64,000 nucleotides of DNA from JAVBPE01 sp031549865 (GTDB lineage: Bacteria > Bacillota_I > Bacilli_A > Acholeplasmatales > Anaeroplasmataceae): contig JAVBPE010000002.1 in the NCBI GenBank assembly GCA_031549865.1, positions 1-64,000 on the forward strand, read 5' to 3'. Both the position numbers and the translations under genes were made by a program. Each line of letters starts with the position of its first letter. The stretch's first letter is position 1. The notes below the pieces were generated by a model, which was not told the DNA's origin, made no database searches, and saw only the letters and a program-made list of their open reading frames with translations. Positions 9,090 to 18,891 of the stretch are shown piece by piece.

Positions 9090-10736
9090 TTATGGCCTTA
9101 TAATGCCATTTCTAATTTTATATAATGTAGTATCAACATACTTCATATTTGCCTCACCACTTACCTGTACTCCTTGATAAGTGTATCCAACCGTTGCTCC
9201 AAAACCCTTTACAGTTGGTTCATTTATTCCATCACTAGAAACATTAATTGTTCCCATTGTCGTATTCACATATAAATTTTTTGATTCTTTTAAATACTTT
9301 GTTGCAAGCAATCTCGCAATAACTGGTTCTCTTGGGTGATCCTGAGTGTATGCCAAGGTTGTCCCAAACGAGGCAGTTGAAACTACCGCAACCTTAGGGT
9401 TTAAAATATTTAATAAATCAGCTGAATTAGAATTATTCGATACAGCCCCATGATGAGCTGCCTTATAAACGCTAACTTCTCGTGCTTCTTTATTTTTAAT
9501 TAAATTAGCATCTCCATATCCTGACAAATCTCCATTTAAGAAATATGTAGTATTTCCAAAAGTTAAAATAAATACAACTGAATTATCATTTGGATTAGCG
9601 CTTGAATTAATAACACTCGTTGGTAAGTATTGGCCAGTATTTAATACCTCTAAAGTAAACTCTTCAGCAAATCGATAAGTCTTATATGCTCCATTTAAAT
9701 AATTAATTGAATCATATGCAGAAGCATAAAATGCTTTGTCACTTGTTTTTTTTGTATAATAATCAACAATATTTAAATAATTGGCCGCAAAATTATTTCC
9801 TCTAAACTTATATCCATAATCTAAAATAAATCCAACTGAATTTATACCATCTAATGCGCCATTATAAAATCCACCAATGTGATCAGCGTGATGGTGCGTT
9901 GCAACCAATACCTCAAGTATATTATCTTCGCAATATTCATTAATAAAATCATTTACATAAGGACCATCTTCAAATTGTCCGCTGTCAATAAGCATTTCAA
10001 AATTACCACTTTTAAAAAATATCGCATCTCCATACTGATAATTCATTTCTAATACATACATTTCTAAAGTCTCACCTTTAGAAAAATTTAGATCCTTAAC
10101 ATTGTCATATAATGGTTGATTAACTTCTTCGAAATTATTTCCTTTTAACTTAATTCTTTTAACAATATTTTTATAATTTGATAAAAAGCAATTGCTAAAA
10201 TCAATATCAATATAATTTATTTGATTATTATCATTTATTATTGTTATATAAATCATTGCATTTTTATTTGCTTTGATATTATTATTTAATTCGCATTCTA
10301 ATAAATTAAACAAATCATTTAAATTATAACCAAATACTGCAAATCTACACTTATTGGCTTCAAAATTATATTCTTTTTCTTCAAATACAAAACCAATACC
10401 TAAATAATCTAAAACACTACTGCTTTTCTTATAATTAAATATTTTCGCTACACTGTCGACAATGTGATAAAAAGAATTGTCTTGATAGCTCAAATAATGA
10501 TAATTGCTGTTATTTTGATCAAACATCACCGAATAAAAGTAGCCTGTTTCTAAATCTATTAAGGTTTTTTTATGGATTTCTATATCATCTATTATCGTGG
10601 TTTCTTCAAATTCTGCTTTTGTTAATGAAGTCCATTCTTTTAAAGTGTCAATCGGAACTGTGTTTTGTGTTTCCTTACAGCCCCATAATGAAATACTGTT
10701 AATGCATAAGAAAAACAGTATTATAATATTTTTCAT
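9090..10736 (-). CDS. ComEC/Rec2-like metallo-beta-lactamase-fold lipoprotein
   Basis: A 548-residue lipoprotein (lipobox SLWGC, Cys20). Residues about 220-500 form an MBL-fold domain of the ComEC-like group: GDAIFFKSGNFEMLIDSG, the metal motif HHHADH at 281-286, FLNGDLSGYGDANLI, and KAAHHGAVSNN further on. ComEC-type MBL domains are thought to act on DNA during uptake, and free-standing relatives are probable nucleases or phosphodiesterases. The N-terminal 210 residues are unrecognised. As first gene of the operon, with a strong extended -10 promoter upstream, it joins a secreted nuclease and an importer. I infer a surface hydrolase acting on nucleic acid or a phosphodiester. No ComEC membrane channel is present. 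Confidence 0.8.
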   Translation of the reverse strand: MKNIIILFFLCINSISLWGCKETQNTVPIDTLKEWTSLTKAEFEETTIIDDIEIHKKTLIDLETGYFYSVMFDQNNSNYHYLSYQDNSFYHIVDSVAKIFNYKKSSSVLDYLGIGFVFEEKEYNFEANKCRFAVFGYNLNDLFNLLECELNNNIKANKNAMIYITIINDNNQINYIDIDFSNCFLSNYKNIVKRIKLKGNNFEEVNQPLYDNVKDLNFSKGETLEMYVLEMNYQYGDAIFFKSGNFEMLIDSGQFEDGPYVNDFINEYCEDNILEVLVATHHHADHIGGFYNGALDGINSVGFILDYGYKFRGNNFAANYLNIVDYYTKKTSDKAFYASAYDSINYLNGAYKTYRFAEEFTLEVLNTGQYLPTSVINSSANPNDNSVVFILTFGNTTYFLNGDLSGYGDANLIKNKEAREVSVYKAAHHGAVSNNSNSADLLNILNPKVAVVSTASFGTTLAYTQDHPREPVIARLLATKYLKESKNLYVNTTMGTINVSSDGINEPTVKGFGATVGYTYQGVQVSGEANMKYVDTTLYKIRNGIIRP

Positions 10737-10790
10737 AAATTACCTCTTTTGATTATAAATATATATTTATATAAGACCCTTTTTGTCTAT

Positions 10791-10799
10791 ATTATAGCA
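10791..10799 (-). promoter_or_regulatory. Extended -10 promoter for the operon starting at 10736
   Basis: The minus strand reads TGCTATAAT, a perfect -10 hexamer with an upstream TGn. No good -35 hexamer is present at the proper spacing, as is usual for extended -10 promoters. It lies about 55 bases before the start codon, which is preceded by AGAGGT. Confidence 0.6.
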
Positions 10800-10935
10800 C
10801 AAAATAAATCTATTTAACTTAAAACTGCATATATTTTTACATTTTTTTAATTTTTTTTTACTTTTCAATAATATTCTTAAAAATATTTGCCAAATTTTGG
10901 TAAAAATAGGCGTTTTTAAGTCAAATAATTCACCT

Positions 10936-10964
10936 CTGAAATTATTTTTATTACATGTTATAAT
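10936..10964 (+). promoter_or_regulatory. Probable sigma-A promoter of the metallophosphatase gene
   Basis: CTGAAA (10936-10941), a 17-base spacer, then TATAAT (10959-10964). The predicted start of transcription would be only about 13 bases before the ATG at 10984, just enough to include GAGGTGG. It is divergent from the promoter at 10791-10799. Confidence 0.45.
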
Positions 10965-10983
10965 AACTATGAGGTGGTTGTTT

Positions 10984-11778
10984 ATGAAATATTTTGTTAC
11001 TTCAGATATTCATTCCTACTATGATGTTTTTCTTAAAGCGTTAAATGAACAAGGATTTGAAGTATTTAATCCAAATCATACTATAATTGTTTGTGGTGAT
11101 ATTTTTGATAGAGGGCCTGATAGTATTAAAATAATGCATTTTTTAATAGATTTACAAAAACAAAATAGAGTACTTCTTATAAGAGGAAATCATGAAGACT
11201 TATTAATGAATTGTTTAAGAAGTGGATCTTATACAAGTAGTGATCACAGCAATGGTACTATAGATACTATTATTCAGTTTTGTGAATATATCTTGGGTAA
11301 AAAAATTCTATATGAGGATTTCAAAAATAATTTCAAACAAATGTGTAAATTGGTATTAAATAATAACGAGATAATAGATTTCATTGAATCTATGTTAGAT
11401 TATTATGAATTAGATAGCTATATATTTGTACATGGTTTTATACCAATTGATTATTCTTATTCATATCCGATTTATTCATCTAATTGGCGTGAAGCAAATA
11501 AATTCAAATGGGAAAAAGCTAGATGGCTAAACGGAATGGATATGAATCTTTGCAATATTATAGAGGAAAACAAAATAATAGTAGTAGGACATTATCATAC
11601 ATCATACGGAAATGTAAGAAAAGAACATAATTTTAAAATTAGTGAGATAGATGCCAAATCACTTGAATATTCTGATAGAAATCTTTTTAAACCGTATTAT
11701 AATAATGGAATTATAGCCTTAGATTCATGTTGCACTTTTACAGGATTTTTAAATTGCATAGTTATTGAAATAAAATAA
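10984..11778 (+). CDS. Calcineurin-like metallophosphatase (serine/threonine phosphatase type)
   Basis: A 264-residue phosphoesterase. I place the start at the ATG at 10984, not an upstream in-frame codon, because GAGGTGG sits six bases ahead of it and the conserved fold begins at once. Metal-binding motifs are in order: SDIH (D8, H10), GDIFDRG (38-44), RGNHED (67-72), a later HGFIP and VVGHYHTSYG. This is the pattern of bacterial PrpA/PrpB and lambda-type phosphatases that remove phosphate from Ser, Thr or Tyr residues, although some relatives cleave Ap4A. It is a single-gene unit with its own promoter and a terminator shared with the convergent kinase gene. The physiological substrate is unknown. 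Confidence 0.85.
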   Translation: MKYFVTSDIHSYYDVFLKALNEQGFEVFNPNHTIIVCGDIFDRGPDSIKIMHFLIDLQKQNRVLLIRGNHEDLLMNCLRSGSYTSSDHSNGTIDTIIQFCEYILGKKILYEDFKNNFKQMCKLVLNNNEIIDFIESMLDYYELDSYIFVHGFIPIDYSYSYPIYSSNWREANKFKWEKARWLNGMDMNLCNIIEENKIIVVGHYHTSYGNVRKEHNFKISEIDAKSLEYSDRNLFKPYYNNGIIALDSCCTFTGFLNCIVIEIK

Positions 11779-11807
11779 ACCTAAGCAAAATGCTTAGGTT
11801 TATTTTA
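11771..11807. terminator. Bidirectional terminator between convergent genes
   Basis: A perfect 17-base stem (11771-11787 with 11791-11807) around an AAA loop, A/T-rich at the base and containing CCTAAGCA/TGCTTAGG. It overlaps the phosphatase stop codon and lies three bases past the stop of the kinase gene on the other strand, so it serves both. Confidence 0.85.
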
Positions 11808-11809
11808 CT

Positions 11810-14494
11810 CTAGTTAAGATGTTTTTCTATTTTTTCTATTAAAACATCAAGTTGAATTGGTTTTGCAATATGATCATTCATTCCGCAAGCGATACATTTT
11901 TCAATATCTTCTTTGAAAACATTAGCTGTCATCGCAACGATCGGTAAACTCTTTGTACTCTTATAATCATAATTTCTAATTATTTTAGTTGCTTCATAAC
12001 CATCCATAATTGGCATATGTATATCCATTAATACAATGTCATATTTGTTTGGATTATTCTTTATAATTTTTGTTGCTTCTTCTCCATTAATGGCAAGTTC
12101 TAATTCTATTTTAGTTTCACTTAATAATTCTTTAATTATCTCAAAATTAATTTCTATATCTTCTACTACTAGCATCTTCTTGCCTGTAAAATCAGGTATT
12201 TTTGTTTCTATTACTTCCATTTTCTTTTTCTTTACATTGATGCAATTATAAATACTTTCAACTATTTCTGAAGGGAATAATGGTTTAGGAACAAATCCAT
12301 TAACACCAGCTTTAACAGCTTCTATTTCTATTTCATCCCATCTAAATGCCGATATCATTATAATAACAATTTTATCATTAGATCTTTTCTTAATTTGCCT
12401 TGTTAATTCAACACCATCCATTTGAGGCATTTTCCAATCGACAAATAATAAATTATATTGTTTATTTAAAGGTGCATTTTCAATCATTTCTAATGCTTCC
12501 ATGCCGCTTGACGCAACATCACAATTAAAATTTAATTTACTCATTAAATCTATAAAATAATTTCTTGTTTGTAATGAATCATCAACTACTAAAATTTTTA
12601 AATCTTCTTTTTTAATTATATTATAATGTTTTGAACTTTCTGATTTTATTACTTCCATAAAAACATTAAAAGTAAATTTTGAACCTTCATTTAATTTAGA
12701 TTCAACCCTGACATCTCCGCCCATCAAATTAACAATTTTTTTAACAATCGCAAGCCCTAATCCAGTTCCACCGTATTTTCGAGATTTACCGCCATCAGCT
12801 TGTTCAAATGCTTCAAATAAATTAATTTGTTGTTCTTCTTTAATACCTATTCCATTATCTACAACAGAGATTTCTAAATTCATTATATTATTTTCAATTC
12901 CATTGTTCTTAGCATCTAAGCAAATCAACCCTTTTACAGGTGTAAATTTTATTGCATTAGATAATAAATTAGTAATAACTTGAGATAATCTTTGGTCATC
13001 ACCTAGTAAAATATTAGGAATATTTTGATCAATATTTATAATCATTGTTTGTTCTTTTTCTTCTGAAGGGAATATTAAAGTATTAGTTATTGAAATAAGT
13101 AGTTTTTCAAAATTAAATTCTTTGTTGAAAATCTCTAACTTATTAGCCTCTATTTTTGACATATCCAAAACGTCATTTATAACTCCTAATAAATGTTTTG
13201 AAGCAGAATCAATTTTATTCAAACATTCATTTTTCTTATCAATATTATCACTTATTTGCGCTATTTTAGTCATTCCCACTATAGCATTCATAGGTGTTCT
13301 TATTTCATGACTCATACGTGCTAAAAATTCACTTTTTGCTTGATTAGCTATTTGAGCATTTTCTTTTACAATTCTTTCTTGAATTGTAAGTTCAATTTGA
13401 TCATCTAATTGGTCAATCATTTCATTATATTGCGATGCTATTTGCCCAAATTCATTTTTACTAACCAATTCACACTTTACGTATTGACCACTACTTGATG
13501 ATTGGCGTATTGAATTACTTATCATATTTAGCGGCTTTGTGACATCTTTACTTAATTTGAAACTAACAAATATAACAATACCAATTGTAATTAATAATAT
13601 TAAAACACTCATTAATATTAATGAATATTGATCTTGATTAAATTCGTTATAATCCATTCTTAATAAAAATACTAAACCATAATCTTCTATAACATGATAG
13701 TAGTAAACACGTTTTACACCCCAAAGCATATCAATCATGTAGCCATCTTCTTCTATTTCACCTTCTAAATAACGATCTAATAAATTATGAAGTTTTACTG
13801 CCTTAGTATATGTATCATGAAACACTTCTTCTTCGTGATAAAGTAAATAGTTATCGGCATCGATTAAAAAAGATAATCCTGTTTCTCCATAACTAATTGA
13901 TCTTGCAAATCCACCTAAAAATTCGATAGGAACATACGCAACAATTACACCTTCTATATTTCCATTTGCATCAAATATTCCTTGACTTAAAGCAATATTC
14001 TTTTTCTCATAAACTGTAGGCTCTAATAAATCACCATGAGTTTTAGAGGTATATATATAATTTGCATCTTTTTTTCTAATTATCGTAGTAAAATAATCTT
14101 TATCAGATAAATTCATATTTTTAGTTGCTTCATTATAACCAACAACTACTTTACCACTTTTATCTAAAACTACCATATCTCTAAAAGTACTAACAGAATC
14201 AACATAATGCTTAATAAATAAACTTACTTCATTATTATTAAAATCTTTATTTACATCAATATCTTTTATTTCGTCTTCAATTAAATTATCATATATAACA
14301 GAAAAAGCATCATGGTGAATGCTCAAAATTTCTTCTAACGCAGAAGCCGAGGTAGCGGCCAATACGTCTAGATTTCTTATGTGTAAATTTTTAATTTTAT
14401 TACTTGATGTAAATGTACTAAAAGCTGCGAATATTAATAATGGAATTATTGATAGAAGCATAAACAATAATATAAGTTTCTTTTTTATTTGCAT
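11810..14494 (-). CDS. Hybrid sensor histidine kinase with dCache-type sensor and two receiver domains
   Basis: A membrane-bound signalling protein of about 894 residues. I prefer the start at 14494 (MQIKKKLILLF), which has AGTGAG upstream and begins directly with the first membrane helix; an earlier in-frame ATG at 14530 lacks a ribosome site. The order is: membrane helix, extracellular PDC/Cache-like sensor (about residues 35-280), second helix, HAMP, HisKA with SEFLARMSHEIRTPMNAI, HATPase with GTGLGLAIVKKIV, receiver 1 (LVVDDS, then VDWKMPQMDG) and receiver 2 (LVVEDI, then VLMDIHMPIMDG). No HPt domain is present, so phosphate must leave to a separate partner or the protein works as a closed relay. 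It is monocistronic. The ligand is unknown. Confidence 0.88.
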   Translation of the reverse strand: MQIKKKLILLFMLLSIIPLLIFAAFSTFTSSNKIKNLHIRNLDVLAATSASALEEILSIHHDAFSVIYDNLIEDEIKDIDVNKDFNNNEVSLFIKHYVDSVSTFRDMVVLDKSGKVVVGYNEATKNMNLSDKDYFTTIIRKKDANYIYTSKTHGDLLEPTVYEKKNIALSQGIFDANGNIEGVIVAYVPIEFLGGFARSISYGETGLSFLIDADNYLLYHEEEVFHDTYTKAVKLHNLLDRYLEGEIEEDGYMIDMLWGVKRVYYYHVIEDYGLVFLLRMDYNEFNQDQYSLILMSVLILLITIGIVIFVSFKLSKDVTKPLNMISNSIRQSSSSGQYVKCELVSKNEFGQIASQYNEMIDQLDDQIELTIQERIVKENAQIANQAKSEFLARMSHEIRTPMNAIVGMTKIAQISDNIDKKNECLNKIDSASKHLLGVINDVLDMSKIEANKLEIFNKEFNFEKLLISITNTLIFPSEEKEQTMIINIDQNIPNILLGDDQRLSQVITNLLSNAIKFTPVKGLICLDAKNNGIENNIMNLEISVVDNGIGIKEEQQINLFEAFEQADGGKSRKYGGTGLGLAIVKKIVNLMGGDVRVESKLNEGSKFTFNVFMEVIKSESSKHYNIIKKEDLKILVVDDSLQTRNYFIDLMSKLNFNCDVASSGMEALEMIENAPLNKQYNLLFVDWKMPQMDGVELTRQIKKRSNDKIVIIMISAFRWDEIEIEAVKAGVNGFVPKPLFPSEIVESIYNCINVKKKKMEVIETKIPDFTGKKMLVVEDIEINFEIIKELLSETKIELELAINGEEATKIIKNNPNKYDIVLMDIHMPIMDGYEATKIIRNYDYKSTKSLPIVAMTANVFKEDIEKCIACGMNDHIAKPIQLDVLIEKIEKHLN

Positions 14495-14692
14495 AATTAC
14501 AATCTCACTTTCAAAGCCAAATTTCAACATAATATTCTATGACACTATATGCATTATACATAAACATATACCTTTTTGCAAACTAAAAAATAATTTTAAA
14601 TTAAAAAAATTTATTCAAATACTTTTTGGTATTTTTTTAAAATCTTCATATTTCATCTTGCAAAACAGGTTTTAGATTTATGTATTCTATGT

Positions 14693-14749
14693 TTCAATTT
14701 TAATTGAAGATAACCTGGATAATTTCCACCCGGAAATAAACCGGCTAGG
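14693..14749. other. Structured intergenic stretch of unknown role
   Basis: The 370-base gap between the kinase and the next gene is mostly plain AT, but it holds two nested foldable elements. TTCAATT/AATTGAA lies at 14693-14708. A GC-richer unit follows in which ATTTCC (14722-14727) pairs with GGAAAT (14732-14737), closed outside by CCTGG (14714-14718) with CTAGG (14745-14749). The outer stem pairs better on the plus strand because of a G-U pair. I do not recognise a riboswitch class. Confidence 0.3.
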
Positions 14750-14866
14750 ATATAATTAATGAAATTTGACTTTTCATAACTTAAGCACTTAATATCATCA
14801 ATAAAGCTATTAATATTGCCCTATTTTTTTAATTCCAAAATTTTCATTTGGCCTACTATTATAATA

Positions 14867-16405
14867 TTAATTGTCTTCTAATTTTCCATTCCAAATTTGT
14901 ATTTTTACATTCTTATAATTTTCCCAAAAATAATTCTTCTCTTTAGAAATTTTATATTGTTCTTTAGTAAAAATACCACCAAATTCTTTTGATGTAACCG
15001 AAATAATTTCATTTTTTAATATAGGCTTTAATAAATCATAAATTTTTTTAACATTATTATCAAAATTATCAGTTAGGTTTAGATCATAATCATCATAAAA
15101 ATTATCTAAAAAAGATAAATCAGGATAATCTAAAATACAAAGGCTAATCGTTTTATCTTCTTCTATTGGATTTGTAATTTTAAGTATATAACATTCTATA
15201 TTTTCAATGATTTTTGAAGAATCAAAAATAAAAGATTCTTTAAATCCATCATTTAATAACAATTCATTTAATCTTTTCATATAATCAATTGTTAAATTTT
15301 TATTTTTTGAATTTCCATTTTTATTTAAATATTCATTAGCTAGTTTGATTGCATTTGATAATGACTCCGTAATAGAAATGTTTCCATTACTTCTAAATAT
15401 AGGAAAAGAAAAAATGTCCCTAATATCATACGGAAAACTCATTTCTTCAAAATTTTCAATTGTTTCATAATTCAGATGAAACGCATTGTTTATTTTTTTT
15501 ATACCACACCTTAAATCAAATGATTCTGAATAAATAATATCTTCATAATTATTTTCATTAAAATCTGTGGGATGATCACTTAAAAATTGCTTAAATACTT
15601 TTTTCCTTATTGAATTATTTCTATGATTATCATTTTTTAATACATATTTACTTTTTTTTGAATAATATACTTTATTAATATCTATATTTCTAATTAGAAA
15701 ACCTATTGATATATATTTTGATATATTCATAACTGCTAATTGAAAAATTGCAGATACACCTTTTATCTCATACAATTTGCATTGATAATTTCTACGATTA
15801 TATCTCACAACAATATATTTTAAGAAAGCATCATTTGTAATATTATTAAATACATTTACACCATTTATATAATATTCATTTCCATACATGCATAATGGTA
15901 TAAATTTCCCTTTTTTCTTTTTTGTATTCTTATAATTTCCATGAAAAACTTCATCGTTTTCTAATAACACACTTAATGGATATCTATCAAAAATTCTATT
16001 ATAAAGTTTACTTGAATCATTGATAGTAAAAATTATAATAAAACCATCAATAATATCAATTTCCATACTCACTAACTCATTTGATATCATATATTCATTA
16101 TAATTTGTAGAAGGTATTCCATATTTAAGTATATCTTCTAAATTTATATTTTTTTCGTATCCTTGTAATTTAGCAAAAACCCATTGAAAATTATCTTCAT
16201 TTACCAATTTTGTTAACGCAGATCCCGTTATCCACAAATATTTATTATCAAAAATATGTTTATTCTCTTCATTAAAAGGAAAGCAAGTATCTACATTTGT
16301 TATTAACCAATTATAATCCATTTGAAAATTTTGAAGATCAAAAAATATATTTTTAAAATAGGTTTTTACTTTTGAAAAATCTTCAAGTAGTATTTTTTTA
16401 AACAT
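14867..16405 (-). CDS. Hypothetical protein, 512 aa
   Basis: I do not recognise this protein. It is soluble-looking, acidic and very rich in Asn, Ile, Lys and Phe, with no signal peptide or membrane helix. Landmarks are FQMDYNWLITNVDTCFPF near the N-terminus, MEIDIIDGFIIIFTIND in the middle and IWNGKLEDN at the end. It is followed by further unknown genes on the same strand and separated by about 220 bases from the next one upstream. A GAG-type ribosome site precedes its ATG. Its size and company with a decayed fragment suggest an accessory gene. Confidence 0.6.
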   Translation of the reverse strand: MFKKILLEDFSKVKTYFKNIFFDLQNFQMDYNWLITNVDTCFPFNEENKHIFDNKYLWITGSALTKLVNEDNFQWVFAKLQGYEKNINLEDILKYGIPSTNYNEYMISNELVSMEIDIIDGFIIIFTINDSSKLYNRIFDRYPLSVLLENDEVFHGNYKNTKKKKGKFIPLCMYGNEYYINGVNVFNNITNDAFLKYIVVRYNRRNYQCKLYEIKGVSAIFQLAVMNISKYISIGFLIRNIDINKVYYSKKSKYVLKNDNHRNNSIRKKVFKQFLSDHPTDFNENNYEDIIYSESFDLRCGIKKINNAFHLNYETIENFEEMSFPYDIRDIFSFPIFRSNGNISITESLSNAIKLANEYLNKNGNSKNKNLTIDYMKRLNELLLNDGFKESFIFDSSKIIENIECYILKITNPIEEDKTISLCILDYPDLSFLDNFYDDYDLNLTDNFDNNVKKIYDLLKPILKNEIISVTSKEFGGIFTKEQYKISKEKNYFWENYKNVKIQIWNGKLEDN

Positions 16406-16448
16406 AGTAAATCTCCTTATGCAATATTATACTTATCTAAAAGTATTA

Positions 16449-16634
16449 TTAATCAATCATTAATTCCTTAATAAAATTAACTAATTTATCTCCCACAAAA
16501 GTAACTGAATTCTCATGAGATGAATAAATCAAAAAATCTAAATCTAAATTAGTTATATATTTTTCAACTCCATTATAAAAAATATATTGATTAAAATAAT
16601 ATTCAAATGTTAGGCTTTTTCCTTCACTAATAAT
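16449..16634 (-). pseudogene. Remnant of a small protein gene, start lost
   Basis: An open frame of about 58 codons ends in a stop at 16449-16451 and reads SEGKSLTFEYYFNQYIFYNG and then SHENSVTFVGDKLVNFIKEL. It has normal coding texture but no ATG, GTG or TTG at its head, and an in-frame stop only three codons upstream. It overlaps the end of the next gene. It is best read as the truncated 3' part of a lost gene, or less likely as a gene using a rare start. Confidence 0.4.
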
Positions 16635-17637
16635 TTAATTTCTCAAAATTATTTTTTAAAAAATTTAATAATTCCTGTTCATATTTATCTACTAAATTAG
16701 CTTCAAAATATATAACTTCAAAATCATTTTGTTTTTCTTTTAATGGATAATATTGTTGATTTTTATTTGTTATATTAAATTTATTAGTAAAAGATTTAAA
16801 AAAGACGGAGTCTTCAATTAAAGTTGTTTTGCTTAAATCTACAGAATTAAGAAAATCAATAATATCTTCTATTTTAGTAAAATCATTTGCAGTAATAGAA
16901 TAAGAGAGTTCCGAAATATCTTGTTCTTCTGTATTTTTTTCTACAATGGCATATTTGATATAATCATCTGTAATAAATAAATTTAAACAATTTTCTTTTT
17001 CTATTTTATATATAAACATTTTGGGTCTAAATACTTTTTCCATAATTACAATACTTATATTCGTTTTTTCATCAAAATAAGATTGTAATTTCTTTTCTTT
17101 TTGTAATAAATATAAATTATCTAATAGATTCTTATTTTGAACTGTAGAAAAATATTTAATTTCATTATTATTTATTTTTATAGAATAATATTTAGAAGAA
17201 AAATAAAAGATTAACAAAAAGATCAAAATATCACTAATTATTAATATCCATCTAAATTCATTAAAAATAAAAGTTAAAATAAAAGAACATATGAATAAGA
17301 ATGAATAAATTAAAGTTAAATCTTTAAAAGGCTTTTCTTTTTTTTCAAAACTACAATTTAATCCTTTACTATTAATAATTTGGATTGTATATGAATCTAA
17401 TTTTTGCTTTGTTAACTTCATTCCACTTATGTCTATTTCTAGAGTATCAAGAAATTCTACATTGCCATTAAATTGTTTTATTAAACTTTTTGAATCCATT
17501 TCTTTGGGTATCAAAAAAATGGAATTATCTTCACCATTCTTTATTATTTCATAGTAAAATGAATCAGATTCATATACATATATAATATTTTGAATATTTT
17601 TTTTATCTGCATATTTAAATAATAAATTAAAATTCAT
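16627..17637 (-). CDS. Hypothetical membrane protein, 336 aa
   Basis: Unrecognised. Two closely spaced membrane helices lie in the middle, beginning LTLIYSFLFICSFILTFIF and then ILIISDILIFLLIFYF (about residues 108-150). A soluble N-terminal part of about 105 residues and a C-terminal part of about 185 residues flank them. The topology could put both soluble domains on the cytoplasmic side. It starts 21 bases after the stop of the carbamoyltransferase-like gene, so the two are probably cotranscribed. Confidence 0.6.
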   Translation of the reverse strand: MNFNLLFKYADKKNIQNIIYVYESDSFYYEIIKNGEDNSIFLIPKEMDSKSLIKQFNGNVEFLDTLEIDISGMKLTKQKLDSYTIQIINSKGLNCSFEKKEKPFKDLTLIYSFLFICSFILTFIFNEFRWILIISDILIFLLIFYFSSKYYSIKINNNEIKYFSTVQNKNLLDNLYLLQKEKKLQSYFDEKTNISIVIMEKVFRPKMFIYKIEKENCLNLFITDDYIKYAIVEKNTEEQDISELSYSITANDFTKIEDIIDFLNSVDLSKTTLIEDSVFFKSFTNKFNITNKNQQYYPLKEKQNDFEVIYFEANLVDKYEQELLNFLKNNFEKLNY

Positions 17638-17658
17638 TTATGCCCTCCACAAACCATT

Positions 17659-18486
17659 TTATAAGAAACAATAAATCATTATTGCTTGTTGTACCCTAAG
17701 TAAATGTTTTTTAAAATCATATCCTACAAAATATTTAGATTCAATTACATCCTCTGAGACCTCTTCATTACGAAAAAAAGGAGGACATGGATTTAATATT
17801 GCATCTTTATTTGCTTGATCCATAATAGATTTCGTCACTTGACAATTTTTAAAAGCATCCAGACAATCAGATGGTAAAGAGTCAGTACATATGATATCTT
17901 TTCCCTTAACTGCTTCATTAAGATTATGAAAGTTAAGAATTCCCTCTATTTCATATCCAAAGGCGCAGCATTGTGATAAATTAAACCCCATTACCTTAGA
18001 TGCTTCTTTCCATGCTAAGCCAATATTACCGTTAGTGCCACAAAATAAATATTCATCTCTCATAAAATCTTTTCTTATTCTTGATAAAGCATACATATCA
18101 GAAATTACTTCACAAGGGTGATTAATATCACTCATTGCATTTATTACAGGAATGTTTAAATATTTTGATAATTTTTCAATTACATTTATGTTTTTATGTC
18201 TAACAATTATCATGTCTGCCCAATTATTTAAATAACCGCAAACATCCTTTAAGTCTTCTTTTTTATCAAGAGTTTCGCTTGGAAATAATATAGATTGTCC
18301 ACCTAATAAATATATCCCTTTTTCAAATGTAATCCTTGTCCTAATACTAGAGTTGGGGAAAAATAAAACTACACTTTTTCCTTTCAAAATATTTGAATAT
18401 TTACCTAAAATTAACTCATCAACTATGTCAAATATATTAAATATATCTTTTGATGAATAATTTGTTAATCGAATAAGATTTTTCAT
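17659..18486 (-). CDS. Aspartate/ornithine carbamoyltransferase family protein
   Basis: A 275-residue member of the transcarbamylase family, which transfers a carbamoyl group from carbamoyl phosphate to an amine. I start it at 18486 because AGAGGTG lies six bases ahead; a GTG three codons earlier is inside that site. The carbamoyl-phosphate motif is present as SSIRTR (46-51), followed by the HP motif as HPCEVISDMYA and the C-terminal loop as LNPCPPFFRNEEV. Ordinary OTC has HCLP and ATC has HPxP at that last site, so this variant loop and the short length (usual 300-330) make the amine substrate uncertain. No other arginine or pyrimidine gene is nearby. A peripheral or accessory role is likely. 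Confidence 0.75.
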   Translation of the reverse strand: MKNLIRLTNYSSKDIFNIFDIVDELILGKYSNILKGKSVVLFFPNSSIRTRITFEKGIYLLGGQSILFPSETLDKKEDLKDVCGYLNNWADMIIVRHKNINVIEKLSKYLNIPVINAMSDINHPCEVISDMYALSRIRKDFMRDEYLFCGTNGNIGLAWKEASKVMGFNLSQCCAFGYEIEGILNFHNLNEAVKGKDIICTDSLPSDCLDAFKNCQVTKSIMDQANKDAILNPCPPFFRNEEVSEDVIESKYFVGYDFKKHLLRVQQAIMIYCFL

Positions 18487-18525
18487 AAATAGCACCTCTT
18501 TTTATTATTATAACATTATTTAATA

Positions 18526-18871
18526 TTAAATAAGAATTAATCCAATATCTTCATTATAAGGACCCGTTACCTCAATTATAAAATCATCATAATCTTTGAA
18601 ACAAAAATAATAATATGGCATAGCAACATGAATATATTTTATATTAGTTAAATTTTTAACTATTCCTAATCCTTTTATTCTCTTTTACTAAATCATTTGT
18701 ATAAAGATTAATTACACATATAAACAATTTCTATTTTGAGCAAAATATGATAATCATCATATTCATTATCATGTTCACCTTTTGTTGTTACTAGATGTTT
18801 ATTATTAGTATCGAAATATCCATTCTCTATATGCTTATGACAATAAATGAACTTTTAATGTTTTTCTTCAT
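18526..18871 (-). pseudogene. Decayed hypothetical gene with several frameshifts
   Basis: The minus strand can be read as pieces of one protein in changing frames: MKKNIKSSFIVISI then HKHIENGYFDTNNKHLV, later INLYTNDLVKENKRIR, and finally KYIHVAMPYYYFCFKDYDD running to a stop at 18526-18528. Each piece has coding texture and they follow in order, so this is a broken gene and not spacer. I cannot name the family. Confidence 0.5.
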
Positions 18872-18891
18872 TTTAGTTCTCTCTAAAATTA

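Noticed and set aside
14693..14749. Possible c-di-GMP or other known riboswitch before the hybrid kinase
   Set aside because: None of the conserved bases of the classes I know are present, and the fold is better on the strand opposite to the kinase gene.
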